Below, one piece after another: positions 25,558 to 33,937 of a DNA stretch of 64,000 bases (positions within the stretch are counted from its first letter, which is position 1; each line of letters opens with the position of its first letter). The position numbers and the translations under genes were made by a program. Source of the stretch: DAOUEO01 sp963763495 (GTDB lineage: Bacteria > Chloroflexota > Dehalococcoidia > DSTF01 > JALHUB01); NCBI GenBank assembly GCA_963763495.1, contig CAVXOY010000019.1, positions 186,001 through 250,000 of the forward strand, read 5' to 3'. Under the pieces are notes generated by a model. The model did no database searches. It was not told the DNA's origin and worked only from the letters and a program-made list of their open reading frames with translations.

Positions 25558-26057
25558 GTCTAAGGGGACATGTCTACAAGTACGGCGCCAACGTCGATAC
25601 CGACGCGATAATCCCTGCCCGCTACCTGAACGTGAACGACGCCCAGGAGCTGGCCCAGCACTGCATGGAGGACATCGACGCCGGCTTTGCGGGCAACGTG
25701 CAGGCGGGCGACGTCATCGTGGCGACGACGAACTTCGGCTGCGGCTCATCACGGGAGCACGCGCCCCTCTGCATCAAGGCGGCGGGCGTGAGCTGCGTCA
25801 TCGCCAAGAGCTTCGCCCGCATCTTCTATCGTAACTCGATCAACATCGGCCTGCCGATCCTGGAGTGCGACGAGGCGGTCGACGGCACGGACGCAGGCGA
25901 CGAACTGGAGATCGACCTGGAGTCGGGCGCGATCCGCAATCTGACGAAGGGCACGGCGTTCCAGGCGAAGCCCTATCCTGAGTTTATGCTGGAGCTGATG
26001 CGCGCCGGCGGCCTCGTCGAGTACACACGGCGGCGGCTGGCGGCGAAGACCGGCTAA
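25554..26057 (+). CDS. leuD: 3-isopropylmalate dehydratase small subunit
   Basis: Swivelling-domain partner of LeuC; also acts on citramalate-derived intermediates when CimA is present. The 167-residue product reads VYKYGANVDTDAIIPARYLN, then TNFGCGSSREHAPLCIKAAG and SFARIFYRNSINIGLPILEC, all family signatures. It is of the short, stand-alone type that pairs with the 420-residue LeuC. The ATG overlaps the leuC stop (ATGA). Confidence 0.96.
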   Translation: MSLRGHVYKYGANVDTDAIIPARYLNVNDAQELAQHCMEDIDAGFAGNVQAGDVIVATTNFGCGSSREHAPLCIKAAGVSCVIAKSFARIFYRNSINIGLPILECDEAVDGTDAGDELEIDLESGAIRNLTKGTAFQAKPYPEFMLELMRAGGLVEYTRRRLAAKTG

Positions 26058-26069
26058 GGAGGCTCTGCG

Positions 26070-26240
26070 ATGAGCGCTGAAGAGCCACGTCAGCGGTCGA
26101 GCCTGCGGGCGTTGTTCACGAACTGGCGGGAATCGGACCTGCCGTTCCACCGCAAGCTGGCGGCCGTCGTCAGGAACAACTGGATCAAGCTGCGGACGCG
26201 GAGCAGTTGCTGCGGCCACCCGGGTGAGCCGGGCTGCTGA
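26070..26240 (+). CDS. 56-residue Cys-rich small protein (SCCGHPGEPGCC)
   Basis: A short gene, MSAEEPRQRSSLRALFTNWR onwards, that ends with SSCCGHPGEPGCC. It has an ideal ribosome site, AAGGAGG, seven bases before ATG 26070. It lies 12 bases after leuD and 62 before leuB on the same strand. The middle, FHRKLAAVVRNNWIKLRTRS, is a basic amphipathic helix. Four cysteines in two CC pairs plus a histidine suggest metal or cluster binding. I do not recognise a characterised family. Its setting among genes for the Fe-S dehydratase LeuCD makes a metal-related role worth testing. Confidence 0.75.
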   Translation: MSAEEPRQRSSLRALFTNWRESDLPFHRKLAAVVRNNWIKLRTRSSCCGHPGEPGC

Positions 26241-26302
26241 CAGGTCGCGCGAGATAAGCCCCGTGCGGGCTCAGAGAACGACTAGCGGAAGGAAAGAAGG
26301 AA

Positions 26303-27358
26303 GTGTATCGGATTGCTGTTATCGGGGGTGATGGGACGGGGCCGGAGGTGGTGCGCGAAGGGCTCAAGGTGCTGGCGGCGGCCGCTCAGGCGACCGGCTT
26401 CCGCTATGAGCTGACAGACTATGACTTCGGCGGCGAGCGTTACATGCGCACCGGCGAGGTGCTGCCGGATTCGGCGGTGGATGAACTGCGTCAGTTCGAC
26501 GCGATCTACCTGGGTGCCATCGGCCACCCCGACGTGGCGCCGGGCATCCTGGAGAAGGGCATCCTCCTCCGCCTGCGCTTCGAGCTCGACCAGTACATCA
26601 ACCTGCGGCCGGTCAAGCTCTACCCCAACGTCGATTGCCCCCTGAAGGACAAGGGCCCCGCGGACATCGATTTCGTGGTCGTGCGCGAGAACACGGAGGG
26701 GCTATACGGCGGCATGGGCGGCTTCCAGTACAAGGGTACGCCCCAGGAGGTGTCGACGCAGGTGCACTTGACCACGCGCTTCGGCGCCGAGCGGGCGATC
26801 CGCTACGCCTTCGATGTCACCCGCAAGCGCAACAAGATGAAGCAACTGCACCTGGTGGGCAAGACCAACGTCCTCACGTTTGTCCACGACACCTGGTGGC
26901 GCGCCTTCAACGAGGTCGGCGAGGCCGACTACCCCGACATCAAGCGCGAGTACGCCCACGTCGACGCCACCTGCATGTGGTTCGTCAAGAATCCGGAGTG
27001 GTTCGACGTCTTGGTCGTCGAGAACATGTTCGGCGACATCATCACTGACCTGGGAGCAATGATCCAGGGCGGCATGGGGATCGCGGCCGGCGGCAACATC
27101 AACCCCAACGGCGTGTCGATGTTCGAGCCCATCGGCGGCAGCGCCCCCAAGTACACCGGCCAGAACGTCATCTGCCCGATGGCGGCTATCGGCGCCGTGC
27201 AGATGCTGCTGGCGGAGATCGGGGAGGCGAACGCGGCGGAGCGGGTCGAGCAGGCGATCATCAAGGCGCTGGGCAGCGGCAAGATCAAGTCGTTGAGCGC
27301 CGGGCGCATGGGTATGAGCACGTCGGAGATGGGGGACCTGGTCGCATCGCTCGTGTAG
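26303..27358 (+). CDS. leuB: 3-isopropylmalate dehydrogenase (isocitrate/isopropylmalate dehydrogenase family)
   Basis: NAD-dependent oxidative decarboxylase of the leucine pathway, which also serves the citramalate route. The 351-residue product starts at GTG 26303 with MYRIAVIGGDGTGPEVVREG. Metal and substrate residues are in VVVENMFGDIITDLGAMIQG, and FEPIGGSAPKYTGQNV is the nucleotide-binding region. The segment RENTEGLYGGMGGFQYKG is the substrate loop. Homologues act on isocitrate or tartrate, but the operon position and cimA next door favour isopropylmalate and methylmalate. Confidence 0.9.
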   Translation: MYRIAVIGGDGTGPEVVREGLKVLAAAAQATGFRYELTDYDFGGERYMRTGEVLPDSAVDELRQFDAIYLGAIGHPDVAPGILEKGILLRLRFELDQYINLRPVKLYPNVDCPLKDKGPADIDFVVVRENTEGLYGGMGGFQYKGTPQEVSTQVHLTTRFGAERAIRYAFDVTRKRNKMKQLHLVGKTNVLTFVHDTWWRAFNEVGEADYPDIKREYAHVDATCMWFVKNPEWFDVLVVENMFGDIITDLGAMIQGGMGIAAGGNINPNGVSMFEPIGGSAPKYTGQNVICPMAAIGAVQMLLAEIGEANAAERVEQAIIKALGSGKIKSLSAGRMGMSTSEMGDLVASLV

Positions 27359-27587
27359 GTAGCAGAACGAGAACTGCGGGGTCGGGCCCACTCCTTCTCC
27401 TGCACGGTGCCGGATGTCCGGCCGATACCCTGATACAGGTACCGATATGGTAATGACCGATCAAATAGTTCGATTTCGGAAGGTAGATATAAGCCCCCGA
27501 CTCGTTCGGGGGCGGGCGATTGGCGACGCCTCCGAGCCCATCGCCTGACAGGCTACTGCTATATCCCAGAAGGAGGCATATCCCCAA
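27359..27587 (+). other. leuB-cimA intergenic region with hairpin and small frame
   Basis: 229 bases. A strong hairpin CCCCCGA-CTCGT-TCGGGGG lies at about 27494-27512, and a weaker stem GGCGAT/ATCGCC follows. A 33-codon frame runs from ATG 27447 to TGA 27546-27548 and ends in the second stem. It contains Ile and Val codons but no dense run, so a leader peptide is only a possibility. The cimA ribosome site AGAAGGAGG is clear. Confidence 0.4.
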
Positions 27588-29177
27588 ATGAAAGTCGAAC
27601 TTTACGATACTACGCTACGCGACGGCACCCAGATGGAGGGGATCTCCCTCTCCGTCGAGGACAAGCTGAAGATCGCCCAGAAGCTGGACGAGCTGGGCAT
27701 CCACTACATCGAGGGCGGCTGGCCCGGCTCCAATCCCAAGGACGCCGAGTTCTTTGTCCGCGCCCAGTCGCTGAAATTGGCGAATGCTAAGATCGCCGCC
27801 TTCGGCAGCACCCGCCGCGCCAATAGCCGCGCTGAGGACGACCCCAACCTGCGCGCCCTCCTCGATGCCCGTACGCCTGCCGTCACTCTAGTCGGCAAGG
27901 CGAACGAGCAGCACGTCCGGCTGGTGCTGGAGACGACGCTGGAGGAGAACCTGGCGATGATCCGGGACTCCGTCGCCTTCATGAAGGCGGAGGGGAAGGT
28001 CGTCTTCTTCGACGCGGAGCACTTCTTCGACGGCTACCGAGACAACGCTGAATATGCGCTGTCGTGCCTGCGCGCCGCCGCTGAGGCGGGCGCCGATTGC
28101 CTCGTGCTCTGCGACACGAACGGCGGCACCGTCACCAGCAAAGTCGTCGCGGCGGTCGCGGCGGCGCGCGGCCTGGGCGCTGCTGTGGGGATTCACGCCC
28201 ACAATGACGCGGGCCTGGCGGTGGGCAATAGTCTGGCCGCTGTCGAGGCCGGGGCGACGCATGTGCAGGGCACAATCAACGGCTACGGTGAGCGCTGCGG
28301 CAACGCCAATCTCATCAGCATCATCGCCACGCTCAAGCTGAAGATGGGCATCGACTGCGTGAGCGACGAGCAGTTGGGCCACCTGACCGAGATATCGCAC
28401 TACGTGGGCGAGGTCGCCAACATGGTGCCTGATCCGCACGCTCCCTACGTGGGGGCGAGCGCTTTCACCCACAAGGCGGGGATCCACGTTGCTGCGGTGG
28501 TGAAGCACGAGGCCAGCTATCAGCACATCGACCCCGAGCGTGTGGGCAACGAGAAGCGGGTGCTCGTCTCCGAGCTCGCCGGCTACCGCAACGTGATGAC
28601 GAAGCTGAAAGAGCAGGGATTCGAGTTCTCGCTCAGCAACGACGACGCCAAGCGGCTCCTCGAGCTGGTCAAGCAGATGGAAGCGGAGGGCTACCAGTAC
28701 GAGGGGGCCGAGGCGTCGTTTGAACTGCTGGCCCGCCGCAGCCGGCCCGGCTACGAGGCGCCGTTCGAGTTGAAGGACTTCCTGGTCGTCGTGCGGCGTC
28801 ACAGCGAGCCGGAGCGCGGCGAAGCGGGAGAGATGCTGGCGGAGGCGGCGGTAAAGGTGCGGGTGGAGGGAGAGACGCTGCACACCGTCGCCGAGGGCGA
28901 TGGCCCTGTGAACGCTCTCGACTTGGCGGTGCGAAAAGCGCTGGTCGAGTTCTACCCGACGCTTGAGGCCGTGAAGCTGGTCGACTACAAGGTGCGCATC
29001 GTCGACAGCCCGTCCGGTACGGCGGCGATCGTGCGCGTCCTCATCGAGTCGACGGACGGCGAGCACACGTGGACATCTGTGGGCTGCTCCCCCAATATCA
29101 TCGAGGCGAGCTGGCTGGCTCTATCCGATAGCCTGGAGTGGTGGCTGGTGCGGCGGCTGGGCAAGAAGGCGGAGTAG
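27588..29177 (+). CDS. cimA: (R)-citramalate synthase
   Basis: Condenses pyruvate with acetyl-CoA to citramalate and so starts isoleucine synthesis without threonine. The 529-residue product begins VELYDTTLRDGTQMEGISLS, with YIEGGWPGSNPKD, HAHNDAGLAVGNSLAAVEAG and INGYGERCGNANL. The GGWPGSNPKD segment is typical of citramalate synthases rather than LeuA. A LeuA-type regulatory domain lies at about residues 390-520. It closes the operon; LeuC, LeuD and LeuB can carry out the following steps. It is followed at once by the convergent histidine kinase gene. Confidence 0.94.
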   Translation: MKVELYDTTLRDGTQMEGISLSVEDKLKIAQKLDELGIHYIEGGWPGSNPKDAEFFVRAQSLKLANAKIAAFGSTRRANSRAEDDPNLRALLDARTPAVTLVGKANEQHVRLVLETTLEENLAMIRDSVAFMKAEGKVVFFDAEHFFDGYRDNAEYALSCLRAAAEAGADCLVLCDTNGGTVTSKVVAAVAAARGLGAAVGIHAHNDAGLAVGNSLAAVEAGATHVQGTINGYGERCGNANLISIIATLKLKMGIDCVSDEQLGHLTEISHYVGEVANMVPDPHAPYVGASAFTHKAGIHVAAVVKHEASYQHIDPERVGNEKRVLVSELAGYRNVMTKLKEQGFEFSLSNDDAKRLLELVKQMEAEGYQYEGAEASFELLARRSRPGYEAPFELKDFLVVVRRHSEPERGEAGEMLAEAAVKVRVEGETLHTVAEGDGPVNALDLAVRKALVEFYPTLEAVKLVDYKVRIVDSPSGTAAIVRVLIESTDGEHTWTSVGCSPNIIEASWLALSDSLEWWLVRRLGKKAE

Positions 29178-29182
29178 CTAGC

Positions 29183-30631
29183 CTAGCTATCCTTGCCCCG
29201 CTGGGGTAGGGGCAACGTCACGGTGAACTCGGTGCCCTCTTGGTCTGAGCTCTTCGCTGTTATCGTGCCGCCGTGCGCATGCACGACCTCGGCGACGATG
29301 GCGAGGCCGAGGCCGCTGTGCCCCTCATTCCTCCCCGACTTGTCCACCTGATAGAAGCGCTCGAAGACGTGCGGCAGCGCTTCCGGGGGGATGACCGAGC
29401 CGGTGTTGCAGACGGCGACCTTCACGGCGGCGTCGCTGGTCTCGGCGTGGACGGTTATGGTGCCCCCGGACGGCGTGTAGTAGACGGCGTTGTCGAGGAG
29501 GTTGGAGAAGGTCTGCTCCAGGCGGCGTACGTCTCCCTCCACGGCCGGCAGGTCGGGCACGTCCACTTGAACCTGTACGCCCTTGTCTTTCGCCTGACGG
29601 TCGAAGCGTTCGACGCTCGTGCGCAGGAGGTCGGCCAGGTCGAGGCGCTCCATCTGCATCGTCGCCTGTCCGCCCTCGATCCGCGATAGTTCGAGGAGGT
29701 CGTCGACGAGGTCGCGCATCCGCTGGGCTTCCTTGTTGATGATGCGTGCCGACTCCGCCAACTCGTCCGGCGTGTCGATGGTCCCCTCCGCCATTGCCTG
29801 ACTGAAGCCTTGGATCGAAGTGAGAGGCGTGCGCAGCTCGTGGGAAGCGTCGGCGAGGAACTGACGCAGGGTGGTATGAGAGCGGTTGACCTCGCTGGCC
29901 ATGGTGTTGAAGGCAGAGGCGAGCCGCCCGACCTCGTCGTGGCCGCGGACATCGATCTGCTGGCCGTATCTGCCGCGGGCCATCTCTTCGGAGGCGCGGG
30001 TGATCTGGCGGAGAGGCCCAGAGATTGAGCGGGAGAGGAGGAAAGCGACTAGGACCGAGATTACGAGCGCGATGGCGCCCGCCACGCTTAGTCGAGGGAG
30101 CACATCCAGCCAGGCAGAGGTGATGTCTTCTTCGGGCACGGCGACGACCGTGCGGTAGCGGCTGAGGAGAGTGGCGCTGGCGCGCTCTTGCCCCGGTACC
30201 TTGTCGAGAGGAGTGAACAGGATGAGGTTCTCGCCGGCGCCGCGGAAGTGGATCTGCCATACCCATATGGGCCCCACCTTCTCCGTGCCGGCGGCAGCGT
30301 CCTCGAATTGCGTTACGGTCTCGCCCTGGAGGCGGTCAAGGGAGTCGAGCACGACCATCGATGTCGACTTGTCGACGAGGAGGATGCGCACATCATTGTT
30401 CTGGGCGAGCTCGTCGAGGACGGGCTTCATCTGGTCCGGCGTGAGCCCTACCCACTCGAGATAGGTCATGCGGAGGGCCATCGGCTCGGCCAGGCGCCCT
30501 ACCCCCTCCCGCGCCATCTCTGTCTCGTGATTACGCAGGAAGATGACGAAGGCGGTGCCGGCGGAGAAGAGAGAGACGAATATGACGAAGGCGAACGCCG
30601 CGATCAGCTTAGACCTGAGACTTCTCAGCAT
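29183..30631 (-). CDS. Sensor histidine kinase (PhoR/BaeS-like architecture)
   Basis: Membrane-bound sensor of 482 residues. TM1 is KLIAAFAFVIFVSLFSAGTA, followed by an extracytoplasmic domain of about 140 residues. TM2 is VAGAIALVISVLVAFLLS, leading into a HAMP domain (SRSISGPLRQITRASEEMAR). HisKA has the phospho-histidine in FLADASHELRTPLTSIQGFS. The ATPase N box is FSNLLDNAVYYTPSGG, and the G boxes include GHSGLGLAIVAEVVHAHGG. The signal is unknown. Its start overlaps the response-regulator gene by 23 bases. Confidence 0.93.
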   Translation of the reverse strand: MLRSLRSKLIAAFAFVIFVSLFSAGTAFVIFLRNHETEMAREGVGRLAEPMALRMTYLEWVGLTPDQMKPVLDELAQNNDVRILLVDKSTSMVVLDSLDRLQGETVTQFEDAAAGTEKVGPIWVWQIHFRGAGENLILFTPLDKVPGQERASATLLSRYRTVVAVPEEDITSAWLDVLPRLSVAGAIALVISVLVAFLLSRSISGPLRQITRASEEMARGRYGQQIDVRGHDEVGRLASAFNTMASEVNRSHTTLRQFLADASHELRTPLTSIQGFSQAMAEGTIDTPDELAESARIINKEAQRMRDLVDDLLELSRIEGGQATMQMERLDLADLLRTSVERFDRQAKDKGVQVQVDVPDLPAVEGDVRRLEQTFSNLLDNAVYYTPSGGTITVHAETSDAAVKVAVCNTGSVIPPEALPHVFERFYQVDKSGRNEGHSGLGLAIVAEVVHAHGGTITAKSSDQEGTEFTVTLPLPQRGKDS

Positions 30632-31307
30632 CCTCGGTCACCACCAGTTTGTAGCCGATGCCCCACACCGTCTGGATCTGGACGTGGGAGCCGGCTAGTT
30701 TCTCTCTCAGCCAGGCCACGTGCACGTCGATGGTGCGGCTGTCGCCGTAGAAATCGTGGCCCCAGATGAGCTGGATTAGGCGCTCGCGGTCCATGACTAT
30801 TCCCTCGTTCTGGAGGAAGGTGGACAGGAGGTCGAACTCCTTGCTGCGGAGGGTGAGGGGCCGGCCGTCGAGGGTGGCCTCGCGGCGGGGCACGTCGATG
30901 TGCAGGCCGCCGCCATCGAGGACGGTCGCCGGTGCGCCGGCAGTCTGGGCGCGGCGGAGCACCGCCTTGATGCGGGCCACCAGCTCGCGGGGGTTGAAGG
31001 GCTTGGTCACATAGTCATCGGCGCCCAGCTCCAGGCCGACGACCTTGTCCACGTCGTCGGTGCGGGCGGTGAGGATGATGATCGGGACGTTGCTCGTCTT
31101 GCGCAGCTCGCGGCAGACCTCGAAGCCGTCCATCTCCGGCATCATGACGTCGAGGACGATCAGGTCGGGCTGGTGGGCCTGGACCTTCTCCAGCGCCTGG
31201 CGGCCGTCATAGGCGGCCTCGACCTCGAATCCCTCCTTGGTGAGGTAGAGGCGGGTGAGTTGGACGATGTTCCGCTCGTCGTCGACGACCAGGATTTTGG
31301 TGGCCAT
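30609..31307 (-). CDS. OmpR-family response regulator
   Basis: 232 residues. The receiver domain has the acidic pocket VVDDE, the phosphorylation site in DLIVLDVMMPEMDGFEV (Asp near residue 53) and the lysine in DDYVTKPFNPRELVARI. A winged-helix DNA-binding domain follows, with SKEFDLLSTFLQNEGIVMDR, QLIWGHDFYGDSRTIDVHV and VQTVWGIGYKL. It is the partner of the overlapping kinase gene downstream. The start ATG 31307 has AAGGTGATAAG ahead. Confidence 0.95.
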   Translation of the reverse strand: MATKILVVDDERNIVQLTRLYLTKEGFEVEAAYDGRQALEKVQAHQPDLIVLDVMMPEMDGFEVCRELRKTSNVPIIILTARTDDVDKVVGLELGADDYVTKPFNPRELVARIKAVLRRAQTAGAPATVLDGGGLHIDVPRREATLDGRPLTLRSKEFDLLSTFLQNEGIVMDRERLIQLIWGHDFYGDSRTIDVHVAWLREKLAGSHVQIQTVWGIGYKLVVTEDAEKSQV

Positions 31308-31547
31308 CTTATCACCTTGTATTTACATCTTACAGCATCGCCGGGCAAATACAGGATGGGCGAACCGCCGCGCCCCGCCGTCACCGCAACGACTCTGTCC
31401 CTCCAATGGGAGCGCAAAGGCAATTCGCCCCACTGTTATTATCGAGCGCTGCGGATAAGCCCATAATAAGCGATGGTTAAGGAAGTGTTAAGCAATCCGC
31501 GGGGGTCGCGAGCGCCGAAGCTGAGAGGGAGCGACTGAGAGGCGAGC

Positions 31548-32243
31548 CTAGGGCACATAGAAGTTCGGCTGGCCGCCTGCCCAGTGCTGGGGCTCGGAGA
31601 TGCTGTGCAGAAGCTGTGGCGGAACAGGGGGCGTGATGTCCAGACCGAGGCTGGGGCTTTCCACTCCCGGCTGTCCGGGAAGAGGGTCCCCGACGTACCC
31701 AATGACCTGACCTCTCTCTACTCTTGTGCCGAAAAGCGTGGGATCGAAGTCGGCGTTCTCTGTGAAGAGATAGGCGAAGTAGTCCTCGCCGACGATGTGA
31801 GTCGTGCCGCCTCTGCCGTATAACATCGCCGGGTCTCCTGCGCCGACGCTGACAAATTCACCCGCGAACGGGCTGACGATAGGTGTGCCTTTGGGGGCGT
31901 AGAAGTAGATGATCTGGCCCCGATCGAAATCCTGGTAGTAGAAGGGCTTGTCCATGCGGGCACAGGGCGGAAACGGCAGCGTCAGCTTGTTGTTGGCCGC
32001 CGCAGCGTCGATCTCGGCCTGAGTTATGACGTTGGCGCAGGACTCTCCGGTATCCGGGTTCGTGTACTTCGGCGCTGGTGTTGCGGTCGGAGGTAGGGAG
32101 CGGGAGTGGGGGTCGCCGCTGGGGCAGGCACGGTTGTGGGTTGAGCCTCCTCGCTGCTGCCGCAGGCGGACATGACCAGAACGGCCACCGCGCGTGAGCA
32201 GACAGACTGCTGCCGCTCCTAGAAGCGGGATACTTCGACGCAT
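31548..32243 (-). CDS. M23-like lipoprotein, frame changes near 32190 and 32095
   Basis: The outer parts read in one frame: MRRSIPLLGAAAVCLLTR at the start, and TATPAPKYTNPDTGESCANV to the stop. Between them the sensible sequence is in another frame, AVAVLVMSACGSSEEAQPTT then VPAPAATPTPAPY, giving a lipobox MSAC and a Pro/Thr linker. Two compensating indels therefore mask a lipoprotein signal. The C-terminal part has the M23/LysM-peptidase-like strands YAPKGTPIVSPFAGEFVSVG and VERGQVIGYVGDPLPG. The metal histidines of active M23 enzymes are not clear, so it may be a non-catalytic relative. Position after the two-component genes has no obvious meaning. Confidence 0.7.
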   Translation of the reverse strand: MRRSIPLLGAAAVCLLTRGGRSGHVRLRQQRGGSTHNRACPSGDPHSRSLPPTATPAPKYTNPDTGESCANVITQAEIDAAAANNKLTLPFPPCARMDKPFYYQDFDRGQIIYFYAPKGTPIVSPFAGEFVSVGAGDPAMLYGRGGTTHIVGEDYFAYLFTENADFDPTLFGTRVERGQVIGYVGDPLPGQPGVESPSLGLDITPPVPPQLLHSISEPQHWAGGQPNFYVP

Positions 32244-32468
32244 CTGACCTCCCGATTCGGCGCGCTCAGAGTACTTCGGGCTGTGCGCGCGCCGTCTTGA
32301 GCGCTACCACTCGCAGAAATGGTGCCTGATTCCCAGGACCGTTGTCAAGCTCGGCTACCGAGGACCGGATCGCGTTTGATCGTGGTTTCTGAACAGGTGA
32401 GGCCTCTTGCGTCGAGCTGAGGAGGATGCGAGTATGGCGGCGTATATCGCTGACTGAGGGAGGGAAAT

Positions 32469-33501
32469 ATGGCGAAGCTATTCGGACGTGAGTGGACGCG
32501 GGCGCAACTGCTGAGCATGGTGGGTGACTTATCGCAGATCGGCGGTGTGAGGCTGGGCGAGCTGAGCGACGGCTCCGAGCGCGGCGTGCGTGTCGCTGAC
32601 TGCCGTACCGGCGGCGGGTTGAGCTTCACGGTCGTGCTGGATCGAGGAATGGACATCGGCGCCGCCGAGTATCGCGGCATACCGCTGGCCTGGATATCGG
32701 GCGGCGGCTTTGCCCGGCCGGAGTTCCACGAGCGCGCGGGCCGCGACTGGACGCGGACGTGGGGTGGTGGCCTGGTCACGGGCTGCGGCCTGACGAACGT
32801 CGGCGCGGCGGTGGAGGACGAATTCGGGTGCGACGGCCTTCACGGGCGTCTCTCCCACCTACCGGCGCGGGATGTCAGCGTCGACGGCGAGTGGGAGGGC
32901 GACGAGTACCGCTTTTGGGTGAAGGGCCGGATGAGGCAGTACCGCGTCTTTGGGGAGAATCTGGAGATGACGCGGGTCGATCAGCGCCCGCCTCGGCGAT
33001 AGCGCCTTCACCATCGACGACACGGTGGAGAACCGGGGCGACGCGGCCTCGCCCCTGATGCTGCTTTATCACGTCAACATCGGCTTTCCCATCCTCAGCC
33101 CGGAGAGCGAGATCGTGGCGGCGCCGCACGAGGTCGTGCCCCGCGACGAGGAGGCGGCGAAGGGTCTGGCGGACTGGATGCGCTTCCAGGAGCCGTCGGC
33201 GGGCTTCGCCGAGCAGGTCTTCCGGCACGACATACCGGCGGGCAGCGATGGGATGGCGGAGGCGACGCTGCGCAACCCCTGGCTGGGCGTCGACCTGCGG
33301 GTGCGCTTCCGGAAGGCGGAGCTGCCGTTCATGGCGGAGTGGAAGATGATGGGCAAGGGGACGTACGTCGTGGGATTCGAGCCGGCGAATTCCTTTGTGT
33401 CGGGACGGGTGCAGGAGAAGGAGGCGGGCCGCCTTCAGATGATCGAGCCGGGCGAAAAGCGCAGCTTCCGCGTCGAGGTGGGGGTAGTGGACCGACGGTA
33501 G
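32469..33501 (+). CDS. Aldose-1-epimerase-like (DUF4432-type) protein, frame change near 32975
   Basis: The first frame has LGELSDGSERGVRVADCRTG and LSFTVVLDRGMDIGAAEYRG, then PEFHERAGRDWTRTWGGGLV and LHGRLSHLPARDV, which place it in the galactose-mutarotase-like superfamily of the DUF4432 kind. The sequence continues in another frame as ISARLGDSAFTIDDTVENRG, with PLMLLYHVNIGFPILSPES through to VGVVDRR. One extra base near 32975 explains the break, and the whole is about 343 residues. The histidine and glutamate positions suggest sugar binding. The substrate is unknown. Ribosome site GAGGGAGGG ahead of ATG 32469. Confidence 0.78.
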
Positions 33502-33512
33502 CACAAGTACTG

Positions 33513-33542
33513 TTGCCATATATGGAGTGCGTCTGCTATACT
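33513..33542 (+). promoter_or_regulatory. Promoter of the zinc-ribbon gene
   Basis: TTGCCA (33513-33518), 18-base spacer, TATACT (33537-33542). The message would have a leader of about 88 bases containing a hairpin GCCAGCG/CGCTGGC (33602-33622) next to the ribosome site GGGGAGGTGG. Confidence 0.55.
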
Positions 33543-33636
33543 TCCGGCCACGTGGAACCCCGTATATTGGAAGGATGGGCAGGCTAGGTGGCCTGTCGAG
33601 CGCCAGCGAATGTGACGCTGGCTGGGGAGGTGGTTC

Positions 33637-33849
33637 GTGGACATTCCCAGTCTACCGAAGTGTCAGAAGTGTAAGGTGGGGGACCTGGTGCCGTTGTCCG
33701 ATTTCGGCAGCCAGGGCGCACCAATTCATTTCAAGGCGTGGGCCTGTACCAATCCTGATTGCGGTTTCAATATAAAGATCCGCAACGGCGACCTCTATGT
33801 GGACGAGCCCATAACCAGCGGCGCACTGCACACTCCCCGCTACCGTTAG
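33637..33849 (+). CDS. Small zinc-ribbon protein
   Basis: 70 residues from GTG 33637. Two cysteine pairs, KCQKCKVGDLVPLSDFG and WACTNPDCGFNIK, form a zinc ribbon like the C-terminal ribbons of topoisomerase I or of RNA-polymerase-linked proteins. No other domain is present. It stands alone between a promoter and the end of the polysaccharide operon. Role unknown; binding to nucleic acid or protein is a reasonable guess. Confidence 0.75.
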   Translation: MDIPSLPKCQKCKVGDLVPLSDFGSQGAPIHFKAWACTNPDCGFNIKIRNGDLYVDEPITSGALHTPRYR

Positions 33850-33937
33850 TAGCCGCTAGATCCGACGAGTATACAATCCTCACGCCGTCCGACTGGATGA
33901 CGTGGCGGATGGTTGTTATCCCCGAAGACGTCTCCTG

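Noticed and set aside
27447..27548. 33-codon frame before cimA as an isoleucine leader peptide
   Set aside because: Ile and Val codons are spread, not clustered, and the start lacks a ribosome site. Kept only as a note in the intergenic entry.
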